Source: Onchocerca volvulus (taxonomy: Eukaryota; Nematoda; Chromadorea; Rhabditida; Onchocercidae). From it: a stretch of DNA of 64,000 bases. Made by a program: the position numbers and the translations under genes. The notes under the pieces are model-generated. The model was not told where the DNA came from and ran no database searches. It saw only the letters and a list, made by a program, of their open reading frames with translations. The number at the start of each line of letters is the position of its first letter. Positions within the stretch are counted from its first letter, which is position 1. Shown piece after piece: positions 12,656 to 24,214 of the stretch. The DNA is taken from assembly GCA_000499405.2 (NCBI GenBank), contig HG738139.1:6472616-6536615 (forward strand), read 5' to 3'.

Positions 12656-14554
12656 CTTTTATTATTAATAATCCTTTATTCCTCGAATATATCGATTGCT
12701 TCAGTAAATCCAATGCTAATAATTCCCTTTTCTTTCAGTCAGTATTTCATATGGACAGTAAGGAAAAAGAACTCAAGTATAAAATGAATGCGATTACTTA
12801 AGGCACTCTTTTTAAAGGCTTTCTAACACCAAATTAATGTAAATTAGAAGTATAATTTTCTATTTATTATGCAAATTCGAATCATTCGAAAATCTTTAAT
12901 TTATTGTTAAACGAGCAAAATTTGTACGATATGCAAATTTTCAAATTCTTTTTCGAATTAATTTATCCTGATGAAATGTAGCAATATTGTTTAATATAAT
13001 CCATTTTTGTTTCGGTAAATACTACTTTTATTTAATCGAAATGAGAATTTTTCTGAGACAATTTTTGGCAAAAGTATTACTTTTCATTTACTTGTTAATC
13101 ATTTGCGATTTTTAAAGATTTTATACATTCACTTGAAATTCCAAATTTTATTTTAAACTATTTTTATATTTTGAAAATTACCGGAATGGAATACTTGAAA
13201 TAAAACAACTTTTCAGTCTTGTCGAAAATCATCCTTCACTGTAATTCGTCACATTCTGTGGTAAAGCAAGCCGAAATGGTTTTCATTAAACATTTAAAAT
13301 ATTTTTTTAAATGTGTGAATTACAAATTTAAAGCGTGCAGATAAGAAAAATGTGAGGTCAGTTGAACTGAATGCTTCTCATTACACATTAGTTCGAACTA
13401 AAGTAGCAACTTTTTGCTCATTCCACGATAATTAAGGGCGAAACTAATTATCTCAATTTATTCCTACCAATCTTTGCCCACAAATTCCCGGACAGCAAGC
13501 TTTTTGGGCGATATCCAGGAAGTATGCAAGCAAATAAATGGCCAGGTGATGATCGATATGAATACACACGACATACTCCATCTCACAACCAAAGAGGTCT
13601 TTCAAGGGAAGGAAGGAATGGTCAACCTTGCAGAAAACATCCATTCAGTTTAAATTGCCGCTTCTCGCAAACTTCAAATGAGCAACATCAATGTATTTTT
13701 CCTCTCCTCCACATGCGAATGGGGTTGACGTGTCGTAAAGTTGGATTTATTTAATATTCTCCGTTTATTCGCAACTTGGTTTACTTAAGTCACGTAACGC
13801 CATAACGTGACTTCCCTACTATCACGCTTTCATCTCTAGTTTATGGCTAACTTCCTACATAGTATTGGCAGGAGTATTCATTCGGAAATTTGTTTGCTTC
13901 TGCAGAGAGGGCTGATGTATTGTGCCACCTGTGATTAATTTTCCCATTCTTTGTCAATTCCATCGATTCATATGTTTGCTGTGTAAATTTTTCCGGACTT
14001 ATTCAGAAATCAATCAAAAGGGTGCTATTATGTTTTATCATTGTCATTGTAAGAGTGGAATCTTTTAGTGTCACATTTTCTCTCATACTTGAATAGAAAT
14101 TCTCTTTCGGAAGGTAATGATGAAAATGCTGGGAATACAATACAAATATGAATTATCACTTTTCTTCCCGTAGAAATCGAAGTTGGAGTTACTGGTTTGT
14201 GTGAAGACTGAGATCGATATGATGGCCATTTTGGACTGAGAGTTTGAAAATTTTTGCCATTGGTCAGATGGAAAACTTTGGAGTTAGATGGAAGACATCG
14301 TTAACATACATGTCATCATATTTATTCGGCTGTTTTTATAGTTATATTCAACGTTGTACCAAAATTTGTTCGGGAAAATTTTCCCTATTTTGTGCTGAAA
14401 AAATTGACATTGCCTCCATCTCTGCAGTTTAACTACTTTAATATCAGAAGCCGCATGTTGAGTTATGATTCATTACTCGATAATATTTTCTACGTTATTA
14501 AGCATTTCAGCACTTGTTTGGTGAAGAACAGTGTTGTGGTGGTACAGTAACGAT
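12656..14554. other. intergenic region, no gene supported
   Basis: The part around 13440-13950 is less AT-rich than its surroundings, with short open frames on both strands at 13453-13754. Neither frame has family-like sequence or splice signals that join to anything. It could hold a regulatory element or an unrecognised exon. Confidence 0.4.
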
Positions 14555-17232
14555 ATGATCGTGAAAGAATAGTAAGCTTGATTTTAGTTATTCAATTTTT
14601 ATTGCTTTTATTTCTATTTCATCTACAAAGTAAGTCGTAATCAAAAAAAAATGTGGAAAAGCCATGTGCAGAATGATGAAAGAGAATCGATTTCAATTCG
14701 GCTTATAAGACTGTGGAGGAAAATTTTGTGCGTGAATAAGCTAATTATGAGCAAAATGAAAAATTATTGTGAGGGACTCAACAAAATTATGAAGAGAAAA
14801 TTTTTTTTCAATTTTTTAGTCGATTAGTTCTACCGATGACAGTCGAAGAATACCAAGTTGGTCAACTTTGGTCCGTTGCCGAAGCATCAAAAGCTGAAAC
14901 AGGTGGTGGTGAAGGCGTCGAAGTTTTGAAGAATGAACCATTTAGAAATTATCCATTACTTGACGGACGTTATTCATGTGGACAATACACGCACAAAATA
15001 TATCATTTGCAAACGTAAATTTCTCTTTTTTCAGATGAAATTGAGTTGCTGCGAAATAAATGCCACTCGGACTGAACGAGATCTTCTTCTGAAAAGCATT
15101 TAGCATATCTTTCTTGCATTAAGGAAAATTCCACCTGTGAAATGAAGCTTGACATCTTATTATTATTTTTTTTGCAAAATGTAGTTCACACTACTGCTTA
15201 TAGAAAATGCCTATGCGTTTTTCTGGTTTGGAATCTTCGGCAGAATGAATTTCAGTTTCTGTATTCTCTTTTATGATATAGAAGGATTTAAAGAATGTCT
15301 TGTATCATTTAATTATTTAGATTATTGTATTAACTTCATAAAATTTTATATTTTTCCTTCTTTTTTTTTTAGAAAAGTGCCGACGATAGTCAGAACATGT
15401 GCTCCTAAGGGTTCTTTAGCAATACATGAAGAAGCGTGGAATGCTTATCCTTATTGTAAAACAGTTCTCACGGTTGGTTAAAACAATTTAAGCGCATTTC
15501 TAGACAATTAGACATTTCAGCTCTGATCTATTATGAATATTTCCTTACCTTACAATGAACTCTCCTTCAAGGAATAGAACTTTACCTTGTAGCAATGAAG
15601 TGCTGATACTCGATTTATTGGTTTTTTTTTTCTCGTATATCTGAGTTTTTTTTCTTTTTTTTTTTTTTTTTTTACAACTAATTGCAACCTTTTGACTATG
15701 TTCAAATTTTGAGACAGTAAGAGTAAATAAATTTCTCATGCGAACTGATAAGTTCTCTTAGGTAATTTAGGATTCGATTTGAGAAGTGATTCGTTTAAAC
15801 CTCCTAATGGTTGATTTAATGATTTGCATTTTCAGAAATCATGAAATATGATGATATTGCAGAACCCTGATTATATGAGAGATGATTTCTTCATTCATAT
15901 CGAAACAATTCATTTACCAGATCGAGGAACTACACAGAATGCGCATAATTTAAGTCCAGAAGATCTTGCTAAACGTGAAATTATTGATCTTGATATTGCT
16001 AATGACACTTCATATTTAACTGCTAATGTAAGTATGGTTTTAATTTATACTTGGTTTCTTGCATAACAATAACTTTAACATACTTTTTATCCTTTATTCT
16101 GATATGAAAAATTTGAATAGTATCTTTCAGCCTTGCTGCATCCATTATAACATTTATAATCTTCGACTTTTACTCTATATCACTGTTGTTTAAAAAAAAA
16201 AAAAACTAAAAATCGATTTTTTCTTGATTTTTTATAGCATATCACTGGTCCTTTCTGGGTTCGCTAGATGCCGCTAATTTTGTGCTCACTAATAGCATTC
16301 CGTAAAGCTATGTATATAATAAATAAACTTGAAATTGAATGTATCCAAAGGTCTTTTAGGATATCAGTCTGAAAACAACACCATCCAAATTCAAAAGTGT
16401 GAAAACGGGACGTGGGCCTCTGATAGGAAACTGGAAAGAAACAATGGAACCGATAATGTGCGCTTATAAACTGGTAAAAGTGCATTTTAAATGGTTTGGT
16501 TTGACCAAAATAGTCGAAAATTATGCGCATCGTGTAAGTTTTCGTGCTTCTTTTTAGATTCTTTTAAAATATTTTGAATTTTGCCGTAAAATTCAATAGT
16601 AAATAGAATTCTCGCATTTATTTTATAAAGATGTGATGGAAGTGTCGTACCTTGCCATTGCTGAATTTTTAGTTATGAAACACTTTAAACATATTTTAAG
16701 CAATATCCACGTCTATTTACAAAGTTTCATCGTGAAGTGTTTTGTTGGATGGATAATTGGTACGGTTTAACAATGGCCGATATTCGCGAAATCGAGGATA
16801 AAGCACAAAAGGAATTAGAAGAGGTAATTAAATTATATTCATTAGATGTTTTTTTTTTCTTGTTTTCTTTTTTACTGAGAACAATGAACTGGTTTGTTTA
16901 CAGTTAATTCAATTCTTTACTGTATTAATCATAGTTCCCTACTTTCGTTCTTAAGTTCTAATCATTTCTCTCCACCACACATTCTTTTTTATATGCTGAT
17001 AGTGCATAAATATCTACAAATAGTATTTCATTAAAGAATTTTTGCTCGTACACAACGAGGCTTCATACAGTATATGAATAACCAGTGAAGGAGATATTAT
17101 CGTAACGAAATGGTAATGATATTAAACTTTTTTTTTTAAAACAATCCCATGCTAAACATACAAGTTTTTTGAAAGAATCTTTGTTATTTTCAGGCTAGAA
17201 TAAACGGACCTGTACGTGGTATGATGCCATAG
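14555..17232 (+). CDS. phosphatidylinositol transfer protein, class I (PITP alpha/beta type)
   Basis: This soluble START-fold protein exchanges phosphatidylinositol and phosphatidylcholine between membranes. Seven exons: 14555-14571, 14820-15014, 15373-15472, 15863-16027, 16360-16533, 16701-16823, 17194-17232. All phases agree and give 270 residues, the mammalian length. Exon 1 codes only MIVKE plus two bases (TA|GTAAGC), matching the family start MVLLKEY. Hallmarks are [53 protein letters not shown] and [13 protein letters not shown]. The membrane-inserting Trp pair of mammalian PITP (KFKWWGL) is HFKWFGL here, so the second Trp is Phe. The helix [15 protein letters not shown] precedes a short tail, VRGMMP. 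A GGTACAG acceptor 7 nt before the ATG may be a trans-splice site with a poor pyrimidine tract. Confidence 0.95.
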
Positions 17233-19501
17233 AAATTCAGAATGATGTTAGCGAGTCGATATTTTCTCTAGCAAATAACTTTTACTTATTCATTTATACA
17301 CAGTGAAATCGTTAGTATTTATTTTAGTTTTTAATTTAAAAATGTGCAATGCGAGTTTGTGAGCAGCAGATTATATCTGCTATGTTAACATGATACAGGA
17401 TCAACTTTAGAACGAATTAAACTTACCAATTTGATAATAATGTTTAAACTTAAGAAGTTATGTTTTTGAATCGTTGAAAGAGAATTACTTTGTTGTTAGG
17501 TTTATTTCTTACAATATCACTTCATGTTGTCATGTTTTATTTTTCGTACTTCAACGGCATTGTGTTTTTCTGTTCATTTTTAAATTTAAATGCAACTTTC
17601 TAGAAGACACAGCATGTTATCACAAAAAAAAATTGTTTATACTCTGAACTGATTTGTAAAGTGGTATCTGTGATCTCATAGCCGTGTTCGTCATTTTTAG
17701 CACTATTTAGCTGCATATTTGAAAAGAGCAGAAATGTGATCAACAGAGTACCTGGCAATTTCTTTTTTGGGAGCTGTCTGACTCACAGAGAGGTAACTTT
17801 TTGATCTGTACTATCTGGATATTATATTTACTTTCCTCTCTCTCTGAATAAGGTTTCGAAGAATTTGAAACTTTGACAGAAATGTTTAAGACTATGGACA
17901 TTGTAATCGTAAGAAAAATCTTACTTTAGCAGTATTCAACTTAAATGATAATTTAGCTTAGGCTTATCAGAAAGGTACTACTGTTTGAGGATATGAATTA
18001 AACGGTTTTGTACATTATTTTATGCTCTGTTAATTCTGGTCTTATTGGTGGATTGTTCTCTAAATTATTGTTTAATTATTGCAGATTTAAAAATTTTCGC
18101 CGTTTTGCGGGCAAATTTTTTTTTTTTTTCTTCCAGATACTAGACATAATAGGAGAATTTTTTTTTATTTCTATTCTTTTTCGTTATTCATCATAGTAGA
18201 TCATAGCGTGAAGATAGTGATGGAAGAATTTAAGTGAATAAGAAATCAAAAAATTTTTGATGCACAGATCTCATGTTTAATAGGATTAGTGAATATTTTT
18301 TCGTTGTTGTGAGTTTAAAAAAATCTTAATATTTCGAAAATAGTTGTCCCATCGTATTATTGAGATCATTTTTGTTAAAGTGAATGACTAGATAGTTGTT
18401 GATTAAATTATCGAAACATTTCATCGATTAAATACCAGAGCCTTTAGACGATTCATCTATTTTTGTTTTTTTTTTTTTTTTTTTTTTTATTCCTGAAATG
18501 GTTCATGTTCTTATTTTCCAAGATATTTTTTTATTAAGATTTTTTGATAATGCGTGTTTAAACAATTTACAATTTATCTTTCATTTTTATTTCTTACATT
18601 TCATGTTTTATGATACAGTTAATTTGTGATACAGTTGTTTTATGATACAATTCATTAGTAATCAATAGTTGTGCAGATATATTAGAAGATTGTGTGCTTA
18701 TGATGCAATGTGTAACTTTCTTTTAGCCTTAATTGTAAAATTTGTTTGAACTTCTTCACTGACTGGATTTAAATTTAATAACATTATATTAAAGAAAAGA
18801 AAGATAAAATGAAGTTTGGGAATAATTTCGAGACAGCGGGAATCTTTTATTATACTGGTCTTATTTGTTAGTTCTTCCGCATATTTTTTTGTATGCTTGT
18901 TCAGCAATGATGAATCTTGCGTATAAAAATTAGTATTATACATAACTTACAAGGAGCATAAATATTGTCTGTTTTTTCCGCAGCGACAAATCGAATGTCA
19001 TATTAATGAGGCATTTGTTATCATACTTGAAAAAAAAAAAATATAAAGAAGGGGAATATACAAAATTTATCTGAATATTTGTGATGTTTATATCTTTTTA
19101 TGTTCTTTCTCTGTTAAGTTAAATGAATCTTTTTTCAATAAATTATTGTTTTCGAATAAAATAAAGCGAAAATGAGGAACATTTGCTGTTTACAGCGTTT
19201 GTTGTTGTTTTATGAGAATTTTTACAATTAAAAAATTTTTTGGATCGAATATTGTAAAATTAAAATTGCCATGAATTGTTGTGGGAAAATTTAGTTTTAG
19301 ATTTGCTGTTGTATTTATTTGATAATTTTGTGTTGCGGGAATAGCTAAGCGAGATTGGTTATGTCACATTTTCATTATGAAATTCAGAAATTGTAAAGAA
19401 TGGCAGCAAAATAATCGCGAATTCGCGAGATTTAAATTTGTCGGTTCATTTTTATTGCGAGATATGAGCAGCATATTCGCAAAAAGTCAGTCGGAATTTT
19501 G
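17233..19501. other. intergenic region, no gene supported
   Basis: AT-rich 3' flank of the PITP gene and 5' flank of the XLF-like gene. It contains T homopolymers (for example 18472-18488) and no exon I could tie to a gene. Confidence 0.5.
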
Positions 19502-21005
19502 ATGGAAGCAGATGTGGATGCCGAATTGCTTAAAACTTGCTGGACACCTTTGGGTTTTAGATTGGCCAATAGATGTTATGCAGTCAAATTTCATATCAAG
19601 GTACTTTTGATTTTGATCTTATTGGCAGCATATTAGACTTGCGTCATTCAGGCAGACGAAGAGAATATATGCTTTTTATTCATTAGATTTTAAATACAAA
19701 AGAAAAGACGGATTTAACAAATCACTTGCTACATTAATTACATCATTAGTAAGGTCAGTACCACGAAATGATGTATAAAAGTAGCATTTCGCCGATGAAC
19801 AATGGGGGGATAGCTAATTGTTTATGAGACTTGGTTTAAGAAAAATTTGATGGAATGTCAAATGAAGATATATGAATTTCTAGTTTTTAGCTGGTCCCCA
19901 AAGCAAAAAATTAGTCTGAAATAAGTATTTTTCCCATTGCTTGTTCCATGTCAAAACCACTATTTAAGGCTGGGCAGTTGCATACAATACTGACTGATTA
20001 TGAGCGCATATACTGTGAAATTGCTGATTTCATCAAGAAATTTACGTCGCTAAATGTCAAACTCAGTGGTTCAGAAAAAACCTTATTGGAAAAAGTTCGC
20101 AGTATGTTCATATCATCGACAACGAAGGTATCAAATGAAAATAAGAATGATAATACGCTGGAATTTGATCTTGAATTTGTTGCTGGAAAGCGAATTATCA
20201 AATGGCATTTTTCCGGACAACATTTGGATTCTATGAATTATGTAATTTTTTCTGCTTTGTGATACTAGATTTTTTAAAAGTATTTTATGATTTTCCTAAC
20301 AGTATTAATCTCAAATTTATGAAGAGATCGGAAATATTAATGTCTTTCCTCAGAAAAATAAGCTATAAGATTTCTTTCAAATCGAACAGATGTCTTTGAA
20401 GCCAATTAAGCACATATGGTTTTGAATCCCTAAAAGTTCTTATCACATGAGTAATGGAAAAAAAATTCCTTGACATTTCAGTCCATTTTTATGTTAAGAT
20501 CCGCTTATCATGATCACATATTAAATTTCAGATCTTTTCGCACATAACTCGGCCGTTATTAAATATTCTATCCGTGGTTGTTGATGAATGTGATCTAAGT
20601 TCAGTTACAGGTTCCAATTTATTCTCACCAACATTTCTTTCATTTCACTTTCAAAGACAGATTTTTATAAAAGTAAGGATTTTTTTAGCTTCTGGATCCA
20701 GTAGCAGCTTTAGTGATCTTTTTGGCAAACCAACTGTGCAGAAACTCTATGAAGCGGTTACTGCGGAATCTGTGGTGGTGGAAAACATTGGCAGCACTTA
20801 TAGTGATGATGGAAGTGAAGATAACATAAACACTGGCACTGACAGCAGTAATCATATTGACAAAAGCAGTACTGATTCCCTTCCTGCTACACCACCTCCC
20901 ACTTCCGCTAATGAGATAATGAGTGATACAGTTCAAGAAAAAGAATTTAAAGAAATTCAAACATTACATGAATCGCCTTCAAAAAAACCAAAACTGAGAT
21001 TTTGA
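19502..21005 (+). CDS. NHEJ1: XLF/Cernunnos-like non-homologous end-joining factor (NHEJ1)
   Basis: XLF forms filaments with XRCC4 and bridges DNA ends for ligase IV. Exons: 19502-19600, 19969-20241, 20532-20610, 20689-21005; phases agree and give 255 residues (human 299). Matches to the human head domain as I remember it: WTPLGFRLANRCYAVKFHIK against the [20 protein letters not shown] region; LHTILTDYERIY against YALLVSDLQQVW; IIKWHFSGQHLDS against FYWNFHCMLAS; HITRPLLNILSVVVDECDL against [33 protein letters not shown] against LQDLYMAVTTQEV. The C-terminus SPSKKPKLRF resembles the Ku-binding motif at the XLF end (KKPRGLFS). The coiled-coil stalk is shorter than in human. Intron 3 (78 nt) has no stop and a length divisible by three, so its retention would keep the frame. 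The homology is diverged but collinear. Confidence 0.72.
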
Positions 21006-21748
21006 ACTCGAAATTTCTTAATCGAATTTAGGAGAATATTTTGCTGTCTTCATTTCGTGTTCTGTGATTATAATATAAGATTGATATAAAAAATTTTTTA
21101 GAGCAAGTTTGTGCAAAATTTATAATTGTGTTCTATTATTTTATTTATTTCTCGTTGTTTTTTACCGAATTTTTATGTAGCTTTCTATTGGATGATTTCC
21201 ACGTTTGTGAAAATTTTTATTTTTTTTTTTGATATATTTCTGTATTATGTCTAATATTGTATAACTTGATACTTATTTTTTTTTTTTTGATAAAATTTGA
21301 ATTAGATGCAGATGTGGTCAAGTTTTTCAGTATTTTAAGATTTAATGCTTATAATAATCTTATAAATGCTTATGTAATTTATATTGTTTCCATATTTCGT
21401 ATGAAATCTTCTAGTCGTTTTATATAAACTATCATGATTGTATGGTAATTTTTAGTATGTTTTTAATTGTTGTATTAATATATTAACTTTTGCTTAAAAT
21501 TTTCTTATCTAGTTATTTCAGACACTTTATATGAATTTTAACGATGGACTTTGCATCATTATCCTTGAGTAGTGGGATTTTCTGTTTTATTGAATGGAGA
21601 TAATTAGATAAATTATTTGAAATTTTCAGAAATTATTTAACAATTTATTAAAATGTATACAAAATAAGCGATATGTGGGAACAGTTGAAGAGCCGAATTC
21701 GTTGATTATGGAAGTACTCGGATGAAGAAGTGGTGTAAACTAACTTCG
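21006..21748. other. intergenic gap between convergent genes
   Basis: AT-rich and without a gene. Rpn12 and the XLF-like gene end toward each other here. A minus-strand AATAAA (21649-21644) is placed to end the Rpn12 transcript about 100 nt past its stop. Confidence 0.6.
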
Positions 21749-24196
21749 TCATACGATCATTTCAAGTTGTTTTGCGTAAAAAATGGCTTGTTTGGTGATT
21801 CTTTCAGTATCGATTCGTGGCTCCGCACACTGAAATCACATGCGTTATAAGACTGGGTCAGGTTTGCAGAGCACAATAAAAATTAAATATAACTTACGGT
21901 CTGGTGTGCGTGATCAAAGACGTACGTGACATCACGACCACACATACTGCTTCTCCAACCACGCTGTAATGGAAACATGATGATTGTTCAAATTACAGGT
22001 AAAAGATAATCAAATATGTTAGAAAAAAACAAATAGACATATTTTTTTAATGAATAATCAGGTAGAATTTAAGTAATATTCGGATTGCATCCTCTGCTCA
22101 TTAAAATAACGACAAATATTTTTCCTTTTTTGTGCGGAAGCGAACTTTTTTAACGATTGCAGTGAGCTTAAAATTGTTAAATTCGAAAAATCATAAGGTT
22201 CTCTAATTTGGTAATTTATTGGTTCTTGTAAGTTTCTTATGAATACTGATTTCACAGAACATTACGAGAATGTCTTCTACAATTTTGAAAAATCTTTTCA
22301 AATTAATATTCATAAGCGTAAATTATCTAATTATTAAATAAAAATCTACATTTTTTCAATAATTCTTAAGTTTTTCCAGTAATGAAGTTTGAGTACCATT
22401 GTTGGAATAAAAAGTAACCTTTTCTGCAAAAGATATCGTTTTAGTGACATCATTAAACAGAAGTAATCGAGCAGCATCTCGTTGTGATACTTTTAGGAAT
22501 GCGCGCTCCATACATGAAGCTATTTCATCCCTGTAATTTATTCTGTCGTCAAGCTTCTGAATCCTTCTGAATAAATGGAAAACTCACCGTACTGTATCCA
22601 TTGAAATATGCATAAATAATGCGTAGTAAGGGCTGGGAATATTCTTTTCCGTTAGCACTATCTGTAATAATTTATAGCGAAATTTTAAGAAATTAATTGC
22701 GATATTGAAACAACAGATCAGAGATCATAGATTAAGAAAGTTACATTTAATAAACTTCTCAGGATTCCTATTACTATGTTAAGCTTGTCTACTCTAAGCT
22801 ACTTACAGATACCATAAAAAAGGAATACCTTATGATAAGCACCTTCAATAAGCGACTGCTCCAATTTCACGGGTATTTTAATGTACGGATTGTTCTGCTG
22901 AATGTCTTGATCGATCTGTTCCAATAACTATAGCATTTTATTCAATAGAAATACATCAATTCGTTACATCTTTCGGTTCAAATTCCAAAAAAATTCTTCG
23001 TGAGATTTTTGTAATTCTCGAAAGGTATATAATTTTTGGAAAATAATCTTATCAATCGATTTTAATGGCATTTCTCTTATTTATAAATCACTAGCATAAT
23101 CAAGATGTTAAAATACCATGTGAAATTGAATGTGTTGGTTGGTAGCCAGAAGGAACATAAGGTCTAAACCGATCATCAACCATTTATTTGGCCATTCATC
23201 ACTTAAACTGAAATTTAAACATTAAATTGATATTAAAATAATAAAACAAAATTTACTTTATCATCTTTTAACAGACCCATAAGAATTGTAGAAGTTGATG
23301 AGAACAGTGATGGCTTCACGGAATGAATCGAGATCAGATCTGAGTATCGCACATAAAGCATCTATCTCGAACACATCTCCTGTAATTCAGTTTGAAAAAA
23401 AGCGAAAGATTGCTCAAATTCAGTTTGAAGAAAAGTGAAATTTAGGCTCAAATTTGAAAAACGAACAACTAACAAATTTGCATTTCAACAATTTTAGTGT
23501 GCTAAAATAAGACTTACGATGAATCATAAGTAATGTTTGATGACTAAGACCACGTAAAGCGTTTCTGTTGTTCACTAATTCCTGAAAAATAATTAACGAT
23601 ATTTTAAAAACATCCAATTTTCCGATAAATAAAAGATATATACCTTTGAATAAGGATTTGTCTAGTCTAATTGTCGGTACAAAAAAAGTAAGTGAACAAT
23701 CAATATACAAGTTTCGACAGTGTCACAAAGCAAAGTAACACATTCTGACTCATTCCGAATTTTCGACTACTGGATAATTTCAAGATGATACCTTCCGCGG
23801 TCGTGTACGGATTGCTGAGTCAATTTCCGGACAGTTGATTTGTAGGAAGTAAATAATACATGTACATACCTTTATCCGCTTTAGTCTGCTCCCAATCGCT
23901 CCCAGGTTTTTCGGTTCCTTATTCCATTCTGCCATCAGCTTCCTGTATTCAACTTCCATCTGTAGGTATATTATCATTTATCATTTTTGGATAACTTTTT
24001 CGTAAATTTCGTGGAATCTCTCTCATTTTAAAATTCTACTTCCTTTCACTACGACACTCAAACGGTCCCGATACAGATATGCTAAGCATCATACTTGAGC
24101 ACTCTTCAGCACCATTTCCAACTGCGAAAGATCTCGTTTCGATTCTTGTCGCCATTCGTCCAGTAGTCGTCGATGTACAGTATCCAAACTTGCCAT
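21749..24196 (-). CDS. rpn-12: 26S proteasome non-ATPase subunit Rpn12 (PSMD8)
   Basis: Rpn12 is a PCI-domain subunit of the 19S lid. Minus-strand exons: 24196-24095 (A), 23959-23870 (B), 23581-23518, 23379-23277, 23207-23117, 22927-22829, 22661-22588, 22530-22419, 21963-21898, 21829-21749. From MEVEY in exon B it is 259 residues, the length of PSMD8 from MYEQLK; with exon A it is 293. Signatures: YRKLMAEWNKEPKNL, YIKIPVKLEQSLIEGAYHK, SMDTVRDEIASCMERAF, AEKRGW and the conserved end AKQLEMIV. Exon A (from ATG 24196, 18 nt after a TTTTTAG acceptor) codes VHRRLLDEWRQESKRDLSQ, which resembles exon B, and both end in phase 0. Splicing A to the third exon directly would therefore swap one N-terminus for the other. 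Exon 4 uses a GTCTGT donor. Confidence 0.93.
23385..23451. repeat. tandem 33/34-bp duplication beside an Rpn12 splice acceptor
   Basis: Copies 23385-23417 and 23418-23451 both begin ATTCAGTTTGAA and end GCTCAA. On the coding strand the copy nearer the exon supplies the TTCAAACTGAATTACAG acceptor tract. The other is a relic lacking the CAG. Confidence 0.75.
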
Positions 24197-24214
24197 CAGT
24201 TCTTTTTTTTCGAT

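Noticed and set aside
12312..12801. Two long plus-strand frames across the RS region
   Set aside because: They mirror the minus-strand Arg/Ser repeat; their Arg/Asp/Glu/Leu composition is what CGN and GAY/GAR complements yield.
19652..19745. Extra exon in the XLF-like gene
   Set aside because: A splice with consistent phase is possible, but family alignment is continuous when 19600 joins 19969, so it would insert residues inside a beta-strand.
23793..23815. Short extra Rpn12 exon after exon B
   Set aside because: Exon B joins exon 23581-23518 in phase and aligns with PSMD8; the candidate has a weak acceptor and adds unmatched residues.
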